Source: Galerina marginata | Lineage: Eukaryota > Basidiomycota > Agaricomycetes > Agaricales > Galerinaceae | Assembly: GCA_023014335.1 (NCBI GenBank) | Contig: JAECYW010000009.1 | Span: forward strand, 2,728,001-2,792,000 | Length of the DNA stretch: 64,000 nt | Reading direction: 5' to 3' | Made by a program: the position numbers and the translations under genes | Notes under the pieces: generated by a model | Seen by the model: the letters and a program-made list of their open reading frames with translations, nothing else | Told to the model about the DNA's origin: nothing | Database searches by the model: none | Shown here: positions 10,882-21,470 of the stretch, one piece after another | Numbering within the stretch: position 1 is the first letter of the stretch | How the letters are laid out: each line of letters opens with the position of its first letter

Positions 10882-11890
10882 TCTAGTCGTTGAAGTTCAA
10901 GGTAAAGGAAGGTACTACATAAGAGTAGAAATGTCAACTTACTTTGTTGTGTTTGAGGCTCCGAAGGATTAGAGCAAGCGCGATGGATGGTTGTGGTGAA
11001 GTGCAAGGTGTGAGTGAGAAGAGCGTTACGATGAGGTTACGATTTATAAGTCACGAATAAGCGTCGATGGTCGCGGGAGTGGGTGGGTTATTTTTAGAAT
11101 GAAGTCATTCGCGATAGACGCTGGTTGTAGGTGGCGGTGCAAAAATCAATGTTATAAACGCTCGGCAATTTGAGTGTACGGATGATATCCTGGACAACGC
11201 GGCCTTGATGACAAGCGATCAGTGATTATTTCAAGTTATGGCTTCATCAACTCCATCTACAGGTCAGTCCACTTCATCTAATTCATCGCCAGAAGAATTC
11301 TCGTCATCTACTAAAGTACTAATGGATGCCGCTACAGAACCACCAGTCAAGGAAATCTGAAATGAACCAAAGGCCGGCTGTGTTAGTTGACCTAACATGC
11401 TGTGATGCATGTAGTTTGAAAGTTGGAACGTTGATTGTGTGGGTTGTGTCGGATGAGGGCCCTAGAGAACAGAGAGGTCTGTTTTCTGCCTTTTTCTTGT
11501 GGTAACTGACTCGTCTCTAACGTTATCCTCATTTCTTTCGGCACCAAGAAGTTATGAGAGCTTGCTTTTAGTCTGAACTGGCACCGCACTCGCAATTGTC
11601 CAGATATGTTGCTCCGGTAGGATGGCCTCTGCGGTGATAACAGGATATGGGAAGTCGCGCGCCTTCACTCCACGCCGCCAGCTGTCAAGCTCGTCCATTG
11701 TTTTGACATTCGGTTTTTATACTTGACGCCGACAGGTACCGCTTTGAACAAAATTCAAGAGACCCTCGTCTGCTGCTTCTTGATCAATAGCTGGACAAGC
11801 ACGCAGAAGAACAGCGTCATGTTTCCCAGTTACGGACCCCCGACGACTACGGTGTACAATCCCGTAGTCGCGCTTAGCCTTCGACGTTTC
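10882..11890. other. Mostly non-coding; conserved leader of the 92-aa gene, one short frame
   Basis: 10930-11150 is the 5' flank of the 92-aa gene and is conserved upstream of its decayed copy (about 19262-19440). A short + frame at 11238-11366 (42 codons, Ser/Thr-rich, with a possible donor after ACAG at 11262) could be a first exon, but nothing downstream supports it. Confidence 0.4.
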
Positions 11891-12099
11891 CTAGTCTGGT
11901 GAGTTCGGTTTTTTAGCTTCTTTCCCTTTGTTTTTGCTGATTATTCTTCTCCCGTGCTCATCAAGGATAGTTGTGTAGGCCGAAGGTTCTGCCAGTAGGA
12001 TAGCAAGGCCAACATGTCCAGCTGCTCGTGCCGCTCTACCAGCTCTTTGGACCCAGGAAGAAATTGAGCTCGGTAGGTTTTCCACTGAACCACCAGATC
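11891..12099 (-). pseudogene. RecQ-type helicase C-terminal remnant
   Basis: The minus strand encodes SSISSWVQRAGRAARAAG, then LAILLAEPSAYTTIL. The QRAGRAAR core is helicase motif VI, and the following hydrophobic block plus PSAY is typical of fungal RecQ-like helicases. Just upstream, in another frame, DLVVQW (12082-12099) matches the preceding conserved strand, so there is a frameshift between the two halves. Motifs I-V are not visible nearby. It is therefore a fragment of an SF2 helicase gene, such as those often found in fungal mobile DNA. Confidence 0.65.
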
Positions 12100-13848
12100 T
12101 TCGGTGATTTTCAATTCAATCAGCTCTTTTGATCCCCGCCTACCCCTTTGCCTTTCGCTCGATCCCAGAGGTCAGCATTGAAATATAGACCATATTAATC
12201 CCGAGATGCGAATGAATGAGTCAATTATGGTCATAACGAGCGAATCTTTGTTATTTTGAAGAATCGAACAAGGAACTGAAGCACAAAACTCTCTCCCAAT
12301 CCATACAATTTCCGACCGGTGAGTGATAGCCTCGTTATGAGTCCTATTTATAGGACGAGTTCTTTTACCGTCTGAACCCACCAAAATTTTGGCCAGACTA
12401 ATGATCACTTAGCCGGCAAACCCCGGTACCTATTTTTAGACAACCTTCTATTTCCGTTGTCACCGGCCTTCCCTTTCCTCACTTTCATCAGCGTCGCTTG
12501 CCTTTACCTCATTGACATGGCTGCCCAGTCACACCACCACTTTGAATAGCGGCAATGGCGCAACCTCACCACCGTGACGACCGCTCTTACCAGACATGTA
12601 CGGGCTTTGACTTGGTTCACAGTGAATTACCCATTTGTTTTTGTTCATCTTCTTGGTTTTTGACCAATTTCCATGCAGCATGAACATATGCCGCAGCTTG
12701 GAGGACATAAATGATGATTGCAAGTCGGGCATGGGTGGGTGACAGGCTGAAGTTCGGATGGGTGAAAACTAGGTGAGTAACCGTTCAATGACGGTGCGAA
12801 GTAATACTCAAGTTTTTCTAGCGTTCGGTTCAATTTAACGGCTGCGGCCCTGGCATAATCAACGAAGGCAGTTTGAATCCCCAAGTCGGCAGGCAAAGAG
12901 AAAGAGTAGGGCTGGGCACGCAGTTCGACAACGGCACATTGAGTGAGGTATATCCGTCCTTAAGCCTCTAAACGTCGGCGCCGCGGAAAGCTTATTCCTC
13001 CACTTCTTGTCCCGTCCATTTCAGGTTGACTCGGCTGCAGACCCTGGACACAGCTCGTCAAATGAGGGGTGCAGTTACGCCGTAGTCGAAGTCTGGTACA
13101 TATTTCTCTCCATCCTCTCCTTTGCCATGCCGCAGCTTGAGAATGTAGGTGGCAGCAATCGCTAGTTGGGAGTCAAGGACTTGGGTGAGCGGGCGACGGC
13201 GGGAGATTGAATGCTGAGGTTGAAATGTTGAAGTTCGGACCTTGTGGATGGCTGAAAATGAAGTGAGTAAGTGTTCAATGGTATGAACTATTTACTCAGC
13301 TGGTCGTTTCGAAGGGCTTCCAGGTCTGAAAAGATGATGGGAGGAAGGAAGGCATGTTGAAATCAAGAAACGAACGCAAAGTTCAAAGGCAAATCAAATG
13401 TCCGATTCCAAAAGGCACGTGCTTGCGCAAAACAATGAACTTGGCAAAAGTTTTTCAAATGCAACCAAGATAACGTAGGTGAAACGACGGACTTGGGTTG
13501 GACTTGGGTAAAATTAAACTGAGATTCATGCAAGGTGAAAGAAGAAATTTGGAAAATGACGATGTTAACAGAACTTAACAGATCTGAAAGCACGGAAGGA
13601 GATATCGCTTAGGAAATACCGAGAACAACCAACCTGAGCGGAACTGAACAACCGGCATTCTCACTGGGCGCGCGTGCGTACGTTAAACGTTGAGTACGTT
13701 GAGGCCTAGGTTAACTTTGAGGAACGAGCCCTATTTATATCCTTGGGTCCAGAATTTTGTCACGCTATAAGAAACGAGTGGCTGATCCATAACTGATTGC
13801 AAACTTACAAGAGCTGACTTCGCAAAGTAAGTTGTCACTTTGCCCATA
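12100..13848. other. No recognisable gene; a diverged duplication
   Basis: Segments near 12685-12800 and 13128-13300 share ATGCCGCAGCTTG, TGAAGTTCGGA and GTGAGTAA...GTTCAATG in the same order, suggesting an old tandem duplication. On the minus strand near 12690-12760 a Cys-rich peptide (HPCPTCNHHLCPPSCGICSCC) is open, but no gene model could be built around it. Confidence 0.35.
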
Positions 13849-14139
13849 CTAATTACAACTTATTTTCGCAAATAAGCAATTTAGGTTTTTCCTGATGCCG
13901 AAAGGGAAGGTAATTTTGCTGGCACCTGGAGTCGTATCCCCGATTGCGCTGGTGGCTATAATTTGGAACTTTCTGTCGGCGTATCTGGCAACCAGAGCGT
14001 CTGCAAAAGCTCGTATTTCTAGCGCCTTTTGGAGGTTGAAAGACTGGTCGCCAACTTTTGCTGTCTTCCCGTGAGGCTCCACGTATATCGCGAGGGAGGG
14101 CCAAGTTATCGGTCGCTGGCAGCCGGCGGAAAGAGCCAT
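13849..14139 (-). CDS. Short hypothetical frame, 96 aa, uncertain
   Basis: Minus-strand open frame with amino-acid composition like a real protein (KALEIRAFADALVARYADRK, then a Gly/Thr loop and ITFPFGIR). I do not recognise a family. It may be one exon of a larger gene, since no intron structure or paralogue could be established. An overlapping frame ending at 14161 is its likely shadow. Confidence 0.3.
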   Translation of the reverse strand: MALSAGCQRPITWPSLAIYVEPHGKTAKVGDQSFNLQKALEIRAFADALVARYADRKFQIIATSAIGDTTPGASKITFPFGIRKNLNCLFAKISCN

Positions 14140-14684
14140 CTGGAACTTCGTCCTCGCCCACGATGTGTACTTAGTCCTGGATGAAATTGGCGCGCCAGTT
14201 CTTGAGGTATAACGGGTAAATTTTTCTAATCACATTTTGACGTGAACATATTTGCAGCAACTTTTTCTTATGTTCTCAGAGCAATCACTGCAATGAGCGG
14301 CTGGTAAATTGTACGGAATCTGATAAGCGCCGCTGTTCTCGTCTCAAGCACCGACTTTACCGACTTCATGTGATAGGCGCCGTGTACCGCATTGCTTTCC
14401 GAACGCAGGCACTCCTCCCGTGGTCATCTTACTGGGAGGCATTTTTAGTAAGCCGACGGCCATTTTTATCACTTCCCCTTTGCGTCGATGTTTCGCATTG
14501 TTTACCTCGTCCGACAGTTACTTCCCCCCAACTTTTCGTCATTCTAATCTCTTATAGCTTATTACATAAAATCTCGCACATCAAATACAGGAAACACGAG
14601 AATTCAAAGTGTAAGTGTCGAAAGCATAATTGGATGGTCCTAGCAATCGTGCCCAAGGAAACGGTACTCGAGTAAGCTAATGCT
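14140..14684. other. No gene seen
   Basis: Spacer inside the giant element. Only short frames without exon signals or recognisable motifs are present. Confidence 0.4.
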
Positions 14685-15356
14685 CTAAGCCTGATTCTTT
14701 GCTCTTGTTGAGGTATATTTGAGATATCTCCTCAGGAATTCAAGCGTTACCCAATCATTATCGTATTTTGATAATACGGGGTACTTCTCAGAAGCCTTGT
14801 TTCCAGTTAGGAATAGGTTGGCCCAACGAGTAGTCCCACACACCTGCTTTCTTAATATTTGCAATCTGCCTTCTTGCTGGCCTTTTAACGGCAAGGAGAC
14901 ATCCAGCTTGTCCTTTGCAAGAGCGTGGATTGATGCCTATATCAGGATCCTGAGTTCCATTTCTGAAATTGCTGAAATGCTGCCTACCCGTATGGCAATG
15001 AAATCCTCGTTTGTCCATTGAAGGATAGAATGCAAGCTGCCTTTGTTTGCGTTGGTGGGCCTGACAATAGTTTGGCTGGGCAAAGCTACAGGGCGGGCCC
15101 GGATTAGCCGGTAATGGTTGGTAACAGGAGGATGAGGCAATATTTGGGTCGCGGTTGCCCGATCAGCAGAATAAAAATTGGGAGTTTGGGCGGTGTAAGG
15201 CAAGGATGATCTGTGAGAATACCGAGCTATGTACGGTAGTTCTCCGTGCATAGTGAGGCAATTTAGGTTCTTCTTCAAGGCGGACCAACGTATTGTAGCC
15301 CTATCGGTATTCTTTGAATAGGGGATTTTTGGCATGGTGATAAATAAGTAGGGCAT
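14685..15356 (-). CDS. Two-exon hypothetical protein, 198 aa
   Basis: Exon 1 (14988-15356, minus) and exon 2 (14685-14912) are joined across a 75-bp GT-AG intron in phase 0, giving 597 nt ending TAG. The first 100 residues are Ser/Thr/Pro/Arg-rich. A compact, charged domain spans the junction: ILQWTNEDFIAIRDKLDV, LPLKGQQEGRLQILRKQ, RWANLFL, YPVLSKYDNDWVTLEFLRRY and LKYTSTRAKNQA. The smooth continuation of sequence character across the splice site supports the model. I do not recognise the family; the domain looks helical and could be regulatory or DNA-binding. It sits in the giant element and could be cargo or an element-encoded accessory protein. Confidence 0.6.
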
Positions 15357-15979
15357 GAACTCCTTGCCTTTAAATATAAGCGATATATTTCTACCGGGAG
15401 TAATCCTGTCATACAGACAATTGCGAAAGACTGGGGATGAGAAATTAGATTGCTGAACAATAAGAATCCGCTTTTGTCTAAAGAAGAAAGTGGGGTGCTC
15501 GGCAGTGCAGGAAGCGAGAGTTCATCTCGTAATTTGCACAAGATTCGTCACGGGAAAGAAAGTGTGAGACGCTTTTACCAGCAATTGTGGAACCCATTAG
15601 GTAAGGTTCTTTGACGTGAAAGAACCCCTCCAAGGGGGACTTTGACGCCGGTCTCTTCTCCCTAATGTCCTTATTATAGTGCGGATGTCGTGAAGTATCG
15701 AAGTCCCACTTTAAGATATTTTACAGAGCCAAGACGGCCGTTTCAACCAAATGAACGTTCCCACTTATTGTTAATTCATTTACTTTCACCCCGATTAGAA
15801 GGTATTTGCCTAAGATTTGTCGCTGGAGAGAAAGTGCGAGGCGATCAGAGGTCATAAGCGTTGGCATTGTTATTTCGCCGTTGTCCGTCGACTCCAAGAA
15901 TGGTGATTTGATGTAGAACCTGGATCTCAGATCTCAGATTTAATTTGAACAATACATAGTACTTTTATTTGATTCGCAA
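15357..15979. other. No gene seen
   Basis: Spacer inside the giant element. It includes the probable leader of the 198-aa gene. No motif or repeat stands out. Confidence 0.4.
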
Positions 15980-16027
15980 GATGGGGCCTTTGTCATTCCC
16001 GTCACTCCTATTCGCCCTTAGTATTAC

Positions 16028-16550
16028 ATGCCCACTCAATCTTACAGTGTCGATACTGTATACCCGCTGCCAAAAAACATCGACACCACGCACTGCAGGA
16101 CCATATTTAGTTGCGAAGAGGGGGACACTTGTGGATCTGAGTTACCCAGCATCGACGAGAGGTCATCTAATCGTGAGTTACGACGAAGCTCAAAGCAGCT
16201 AATGTCCAATTAGATTCCGTACAGGACTTGAATACTGTGAGGGTCTCATTCTTAAACCAAGGGGCCAGGTAGGGTCTCCCGGAAGAGGAGGTTACAACCT
16301 TCAAGCCGTGTTAGCATGGGATTCCGCCACATACCGTGTAGTCCAGGTGATTGTTCTTCTCAACGGCAATGGAGCACATATTTACTGACCTGAACCTGTT
16401 CACAGAAATTTATCCAGGATCGCATCAGATATTACATCGAGCAACGATCGTTGCTCAGAGGTTTGACAATAACTAAACAGCCCCCAAAAGTGATAGCAAT
16501 GATCCAAGATGAAGTAATAAGCGTTGTTCATCCCATGTTCTGAACTGACA
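16028..16550 (+). CDS. Probable multi-exon gene, structure unresolved
   Basis: The start MPTQSYSVDTVYPLPKNID continues through CRTIFSCEEGDTCGSELP to ELPSIDERSSN. At 16173 a GTGAGT donor and at 16213 an AG acceptor let the frame continue as HSVQDLNTVRVSFLNQGA. Downstream, a GTGATT...CACAG intron (16349-16405) would join LAWDSATYRVVQ to KFIQDRIRYYIEQRSLLRG, ending HPMF-stop. The middle junction near 16270-16306 is ambiguous because two frames are possible. No family is recognised. The three donor/acceptor pairs with sensible peptides make a real or recently dead gene likely. Confidence 0.35.
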
Positions 16551-17501
16551 AATCCATAAGGCAAGACAGAAGTTCGAAATACTGTCCAGATATGATCAAA
16601 ATTGGCCCAGCCGAGATATAATCGCCACGTTTTTAGGGAATGCTGCTTCCAGAAGGGCAACGTAGACACTAAAACCTACCGTAAAATGCAACATGAATGT
16701 CATCAAGGTCCTGATCTCGCGACTTACTTCGACGATTGTCGTGTTGGCTATCTGTATCTTAGGAGTTGAATTACCAAGCCTCCATATTTATTACCTGATA
16801 AGCCAACAAGATCCATACCGAGATGCCTCGAGTGTGCAGCGGTTGGCCGTCCCTGCTCAGTGTGCTGGTGCTTCTTATCGCGCAAAACTCGGCCCTTCGC
16901 CGCAGCCTTCCACTACAGAGCTTCCAATAATTATAAATTTGGAAGGTTTGAAAGACTATATCCCTTCAAGGCGGTAGTACCTGCGACAGAGAAATTTTGG
17001 GGTGGATTAGACCACTTGTAGGCTCTATGGCCAGCGGTTAATGATTCTGCATTTGCAAAATTGAAGACGAACGTCAATTTAATTGGTTCTGCTAATTTCT
17101 CACCCATTTGTTACGCGGCAGCGACTTATTTGAGAGACCAAAGCCTCCGTATCTGGCGCTCGATTATCCCACATGGCTTGGTGTCTGTCCGCTTTGGGCT
17201 TCTAAATTGGGAAGGCTCTCGGTTAATTTTTGATCTCCCGATCTTCGGGTGCCTGATCGATGTACCAAAGTGGGCATTTCCAAAGAAGAAAGTTTAGTGA
17301 GCTGGGCGTAAGTCAAATTTAGAGCATTCGAGCCATCGGGTTCTACTCCTCATGTACCGTACTATTTCGCTCAATCCGTCCAGGGGTGTGGCCCGGGACA
17401 CGGTGGACGAATTGAACGAAATAGTACTGTAGGCTCAAAATCACAATTGCTCATTTGCACATAAGTAAACGGGTTTTCCGTTTCTAACGTCCAAAGCAAC
17501 C
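16551..17501. other. Short frames only
   Basis: A + frame at 16693-16977 begins with about 35 hydrophobic residues, and another lies at 17061-17297. Neither has supporting splice signals or a recognisable motif. Confidence 0.3.
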
Positions 17502-18176
17502 ATGCCTCGCCGGAATGTAAAGCACGTTCGTTTCGCCGACCAAAATACGTTTTATTCGCCACCTCAAGTCAATATACTGCCCCCCACGTTCTCTACTACG
17601 ACTGCGCCTGCCTTTCTAAGACCTGGTAAGTTCCATATCTCTGTTTTTTTGTCATACGGGGTAGATTCTAATACTTTATCCTCAGCAAACCGCGGCCATA
17701 TCTTGTTACACCGCTTCCTCACAAAATCCGCTGTTGCATGGAATTTGATAGACGGCCCGTCAGCGATTACTGGGTGCTCCGGACTCATTATCGACCGCGC
17801 AATCTTTGAGCCAGCGACCAACCCTCCTAGAAGCTCTATGACCATCACATCTCCATATCTACCCTGGACGATAAGAGTTCACGCGACAAACAGCCTGTAC
17901 ATTACCGTGGATAATGTTTTCCAAGCTGTGTATCGCTCTCTTCGTATGAACATCACCATTTCGGAATTCAATATGTTAACCGCAGAAGACCGATGGCGGG
18001 CAGCACGCGCGTACCAGTGGCGTTATAGGAGACACCGCAGCAGGAGAGATTACAATGAAGAGAAGTATGGTGGAATGAAACGCGTTGACCTCCTCATGGG
18101 ACACACTCGCTTCCTTGGCATCTCAAAGATTTGCTGTCGCTCGGACGCATGGCAGCTCAACGTTACCTGGCAGTGA
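17502..18176 (+). CDS. DUF6699-domain protein, 204 aa
   Basis: Two exons, 17502-17625 and 17686-18176, flank a 60-bp GTAAGT...CTCAG intron and total 615 nt. The N-terminus MPRRNVKHVRFADQN is a common basic lead-in of basidiomycete DUF6699 proteins. The domain covers roughly residues 55-203: AVAWNLIDGPSA, ITSPYLPWTIRVHA, VDNVFQAVYRSLR, RAARAYQWRYRRH, GMKRVDLLMGHTRFLGI, and a Trp-containing last strand (DAWQLNVTWQ). The family is widespread in Agaricomycetes with no known function. The gene is intact and lies inside the giant element on the + strand. Confidence 0.8.
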   Translation: MPRRNVKHVRFADQNTFYSPPQVNILPPTFSTTTAPAFLRPGKFHISVFLSYGVDSNTLSSANRGHILLHRFLTKSAVAWNLIDGPSAITGCSGLIIDRAIFEPATNPPRSSMTITSPYLPWTIRVHATNSLYITVDNVFQAVYRSLRMNITISEFNMLTAEDRWRAARAYQWRYRRHRSRRDYNEEKYGGMKRVDLLMGHTRFLGISKICCRSDAWQLNVTWQ

Positions 18177-18889
18177 ACCGGCCTAATACCACTTTGCATC
18201 ATTTAGGCATTGCGATACAATTTTACTGTTGTCGGATGTAGCAACCATGATTTAGCTCTCGAATTAGCTGTTTTTATTTGAACGTCCTGTTTTGCAACCT
18301 TATCTTCGAGATTCAACACTTTCAAGGCGAATCCGGAATGTACCTAACGTAAAATTGAGATGCTAGCTAATGAAGTCTGAGTTTGTTTTTTGAGTCTCTG
18401 AGATCATGTCTTGTTTTCTCCCAGATAGTTGTCCTCGACACTGATGCCGACTAGGGTCATCTCGGAGAAGATTTTCCGATGTGGAGAAAATCTTGTCGAA
18501 ACTAAATGAGCGCCTGTTGTCCCGCAGACCTAATTACAGTTATTACATCGCTTGAAAACTTTTACTGTTTCTCACCCATTCGATCTTTACTTACTCCGAT
18601 TGTCTTCTACTTTGGATTCCTTTCGCCATTTGAACATTGAATAAAGCACTCGCTTTACAAATTCAGGATTCGAGACTTCTGTAGTCGATTCTGTCAGGCT
18701 AATGATAAATTTATTCTCGCTTAATTTGGAAGGTGAGGCCTTTGACCTTGAGAAGTGGAACGCTGCAAGAGGGATTGTCGTAAATTTTCAGGCGCCATAC
18801 TACGTAGTGTAAAATATTAACTTTATCACCCAAGAACTACAAAAGTACATATCTCAATCCTCCGAATCTCTGAACACTGCTAAAGTTCC
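18177..18889. other. No gene seen
   Basis: AT-rich spacer downstream of the DUF6699 gene. It contains a loose inverted repeat around 18468-18498 (AGATTTTCC / GGAGAAAATCT). Confidence 0.4.
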
Positions 18890-19253
18890 TTTCTTCCGCA
18901 CTGAGGGCAAGCCTAGCTAAAAGATTTTGGTGAGAGTTGAACATTATGATAAGAGGTAAAAAATCACCGAAGGGGGTTGTGTTCCCAATCTCGATATGCA
19001 CACGAACGCCGGCAACCATCACGGTGTGTCCAATCTCGGTCTGGAATCCGAGTTATTATTCGTCAAATGTAGGAGCCATACGAGGCTAAAACTCACAGGC
19101 TGCTCGTCAGGTAAGACTCACACAACACCCTTGTATCGCGCAAGGCCTGTCGTTGAGTTTGGAGATCACCAGGCACCGCGCGCGACGGCAGAGTCGCGGG
19201 AAGTTCGCGACTCGGTTGGCAAGAGCTGCAGTGATCGTTGGGTTCGCGGACAT
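18890..19253 (-). pseudogene. Degenerate second copy of the 92-aa gene
   Basis: It is collinear with 10500-10881, including start (MSANPTITAALANRVANFP), intron 1 donor GTGAGTTTT, exon 2 (VAGVRVHIEIGNTTPF) and exon 3. One extra C in exon 1 (AGGCCTTGCG versus AGGCTTGCG) shifts the frame to an early stop, and exon 3 has lost its CxxC frame. The 5' flank (about 19262-19440) is also conserved. This is a direct duplication about 8.4 kb from the intact copy. Confidence 0.65.
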
Positions 19254-19650
19254 TCTATTAAATGAGTGCGAGTGGTGGTTGTGTTGAAGTGCAAGGTGTG
19301 AGTGAGAAGAGCGTTACGATGAGGACGATTTATTAGTCACGAACCAGCGTCGTAGTCGTGGGAGTGGGTGCGTTATTTTTGGATCGAAGTAATTCACGAT
19401 AGACGCTGGTTGTAGGTGGCAGTGCAGAGTTAAGGCCATACATGAACGCAGCCTCCGAATCACGTGTTTGGCAGGCAGTGAGTTGACGGGCGTCTATTTT
19501 ATTAAATCCGCAATTGGCACAGCTCAACGCGAACATGTGACGTCGAGAAGAATGAATCATCTTCAAAGTCTCGCGGCAATTTCTGTCACAACACCACTCC
19601 CTGCTTCCACCTCAACTGTCGTTGTCTAAACTCCTTCTTTTACCCCCGCA

Positions 19651-20054
19651 ATGAGACTCATCGTCAAAGTGTTTGCAAGCATCAGAGGTGAGTGTCGTAA
19701 TTCCGCTGCATCTCATTCAGACTCTCGGTATACTGACTCAGAGGGGTTCGTAGGTTATATCAAAAGAATCCTCAGACACATTCTTCCGAGTCTCTGCGAG
19801 TGGGCTGGAGGTACGAGTTCCGACTTCTAAACGATTTTTCACTGACAAATCAACCTTGCAGTGCCTCTTACCGTAACTCGCGGGCAAGACGTCGTGGCCA
19901 TCCATTCGCAGTTCACTGTCGTCAAAGGCGACGCGTACATCGAAAATTTTACCCCTCAAACGGAGCATGCGTTGGCAGGTGAGTGTTTTTGACAATCTAT
20001 TTCTCTTTTTCAATATCTTGCTTCAGGACCGCACATTCCATGGACCGAAGACGG
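19651..20054 (+). pseudogene. Small gene, 5' part, split by Ty3/gypsy insertion
   Basis: Exons 19651-19687, 19742-19810, 19862-19978 and 20027-20054 are separated by short GT-AG introns. The peptide begins MRLIVKVFASIREGFVGYIK and continues LPLTVTRGQDVVAIHSQFTV-like with PLTVTRGQDVV and HIPWTED. The retrotransposon starts at 20055. Coding continues at 29465 with GQGNIVVFGGVHWQVNGN and ends at 29603. Joined without the element the frame is exactly 390 nt (129 aa). I do not recognise the family; the Gly/Val-rich C-terminus alternates like a beta structure. The exon break is caused directly by the insertion. Confidence 0.6.
20051..20054. repeat. 4-bp target-site duplication of the Ty3/gypsy element (left)
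   Basis: ACGG directly before the 5' LTR, repeated at 29461-29464 directly after the 3' LTR. Confidence 0.75.
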
Positions 20055-21390
20055 TGTGGTAGGGATTGACAATCCACTCGTCGATCTCCACTTTTAGTGT
20101 TGTGGGAACGTAGATTAGCTCAATATACCTTTTGTTTCATTTTCGCATTTCACGTCTTGAACACGATTATTTTCACTTTCTATTCAATTTCTAGGTAACT
20201 ACCTATCCTACCTTCAATTCTGTCCATGCGACGAGTGCGACATTCAACTGCGCCGGCGACAAATCAAGCCAAGTACAAAATCACACGCGATCGGCGGGAG
20301 CCGAATGCGATCACTTACCGAATTTGGCCTTAACGGAGTCAATTTGGAATACGCCTCTGCTAGCACGCGCTTCGTATAACTCGCGCTATGCTCCCTCCTC
20401 TCTCCCGCAAAAATTCAACAAGATTCAACATCATTCCCTCGACATACACACGAAGTTTCGAAGGATTATCGGCACTGGTTCACGCTATGTTTCATTTCCG
20501 CTCTTCTAACTTGTTTTTCTGATTACAAAAATTCTTATCTCGATTTATCAGCTGGATTCTTATTTCAAATTCAAGTATTCCATTCCATCGGACCCGGTCT
20601 GCGAAACCCGAAGGAGAGACAAGTCCTCGCGCTCCCATACGACGAATTTCGGCTGCAAACACCGTCGGGGTCCGGTGTGCTGTCTGGTCAACAGCTTTTC
20701 ATCATCCTTGCGCCTTTATTCCTCGTTTCAACGTCACCAGGTCGATGCGCCAATCGGGAGGAGTCTCTCCGGAGGATTAGTAGGCTTGGTACGATCCTTT
20801 TTCGTCATTTTATCGCATGGACTCTTAGGTACAATCACCACACATTCCTATTTTTATTCATTCACCATTATGTTTTACCTTCTCTTCCACATTTCCACCT
20901 TGCCAAGACTCGTAGAATTATCACTATTGGTTCGTTTCGTTTCTATGGCGGTCCGAGTGACGTGAGAGCACGCGTGCACTCGGGAAAATTCGTTTGTATT
21001 CATGTTATATTAGTTTCGGGACGCCCCCATCGAATGGCACCTCTTTCTTGGACTCAGAATCTTCGTATACATTGAGAAAACGAGCCGCGAAGTCCTCAAA
21101 CTTCAAGATATTGGTCAAACGATTTCTATTTACCTCAAATCCTGATTCGCAAAGTTAAGTTTCTCTTGTTTCTCGTGGATCTTTTGACTACGCGAAGTAT
21201 AGGAACTCCTCCTACTCTATCATTCACCCCTCTTTTGCACTGCACTCGCTTGTGCATCCCGGATTCATCTTTCGAGCTGAGTACTTATTTCCTCGATTTA
21301 TTTCACATTTATCTACTTTATCTATCTATTTCTATCTAGGCTTCTCTCGACCTTTCTTCTCCCCACCAGAGAACGCATTTCTCCACCACA
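20055..21390 (+). repeat. 5' LTR
   Basis: 1,336 bp, TG...CA ends, same as 28125-29460 at a constant offset of 8,070. Open frames inside it (e.g. 20677-21075) occur identically in both LTRs and look fortuitous. Confidence 0.95.
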
Positions 21391-21470
21391 GTGGTGACCG
21401 AGACAGGGGGAAAGGTTTTCCGACAGTTAGCCTTCTCCATTCGAACCAGAGCTGAGTTTTTCTATATTTT

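Noticed and set aside
15121..15160. tRNA or other RNA gene inside the giant element
   Set aside because: No cloverleaf with conserved A and B box sequences could be found by eye here or elsewhere in the window.
20677..21075. 132-codon LTR-encoded protein
   Set aside because: Present in both LTRs only because they are identical; no motif or expected LTR gene.
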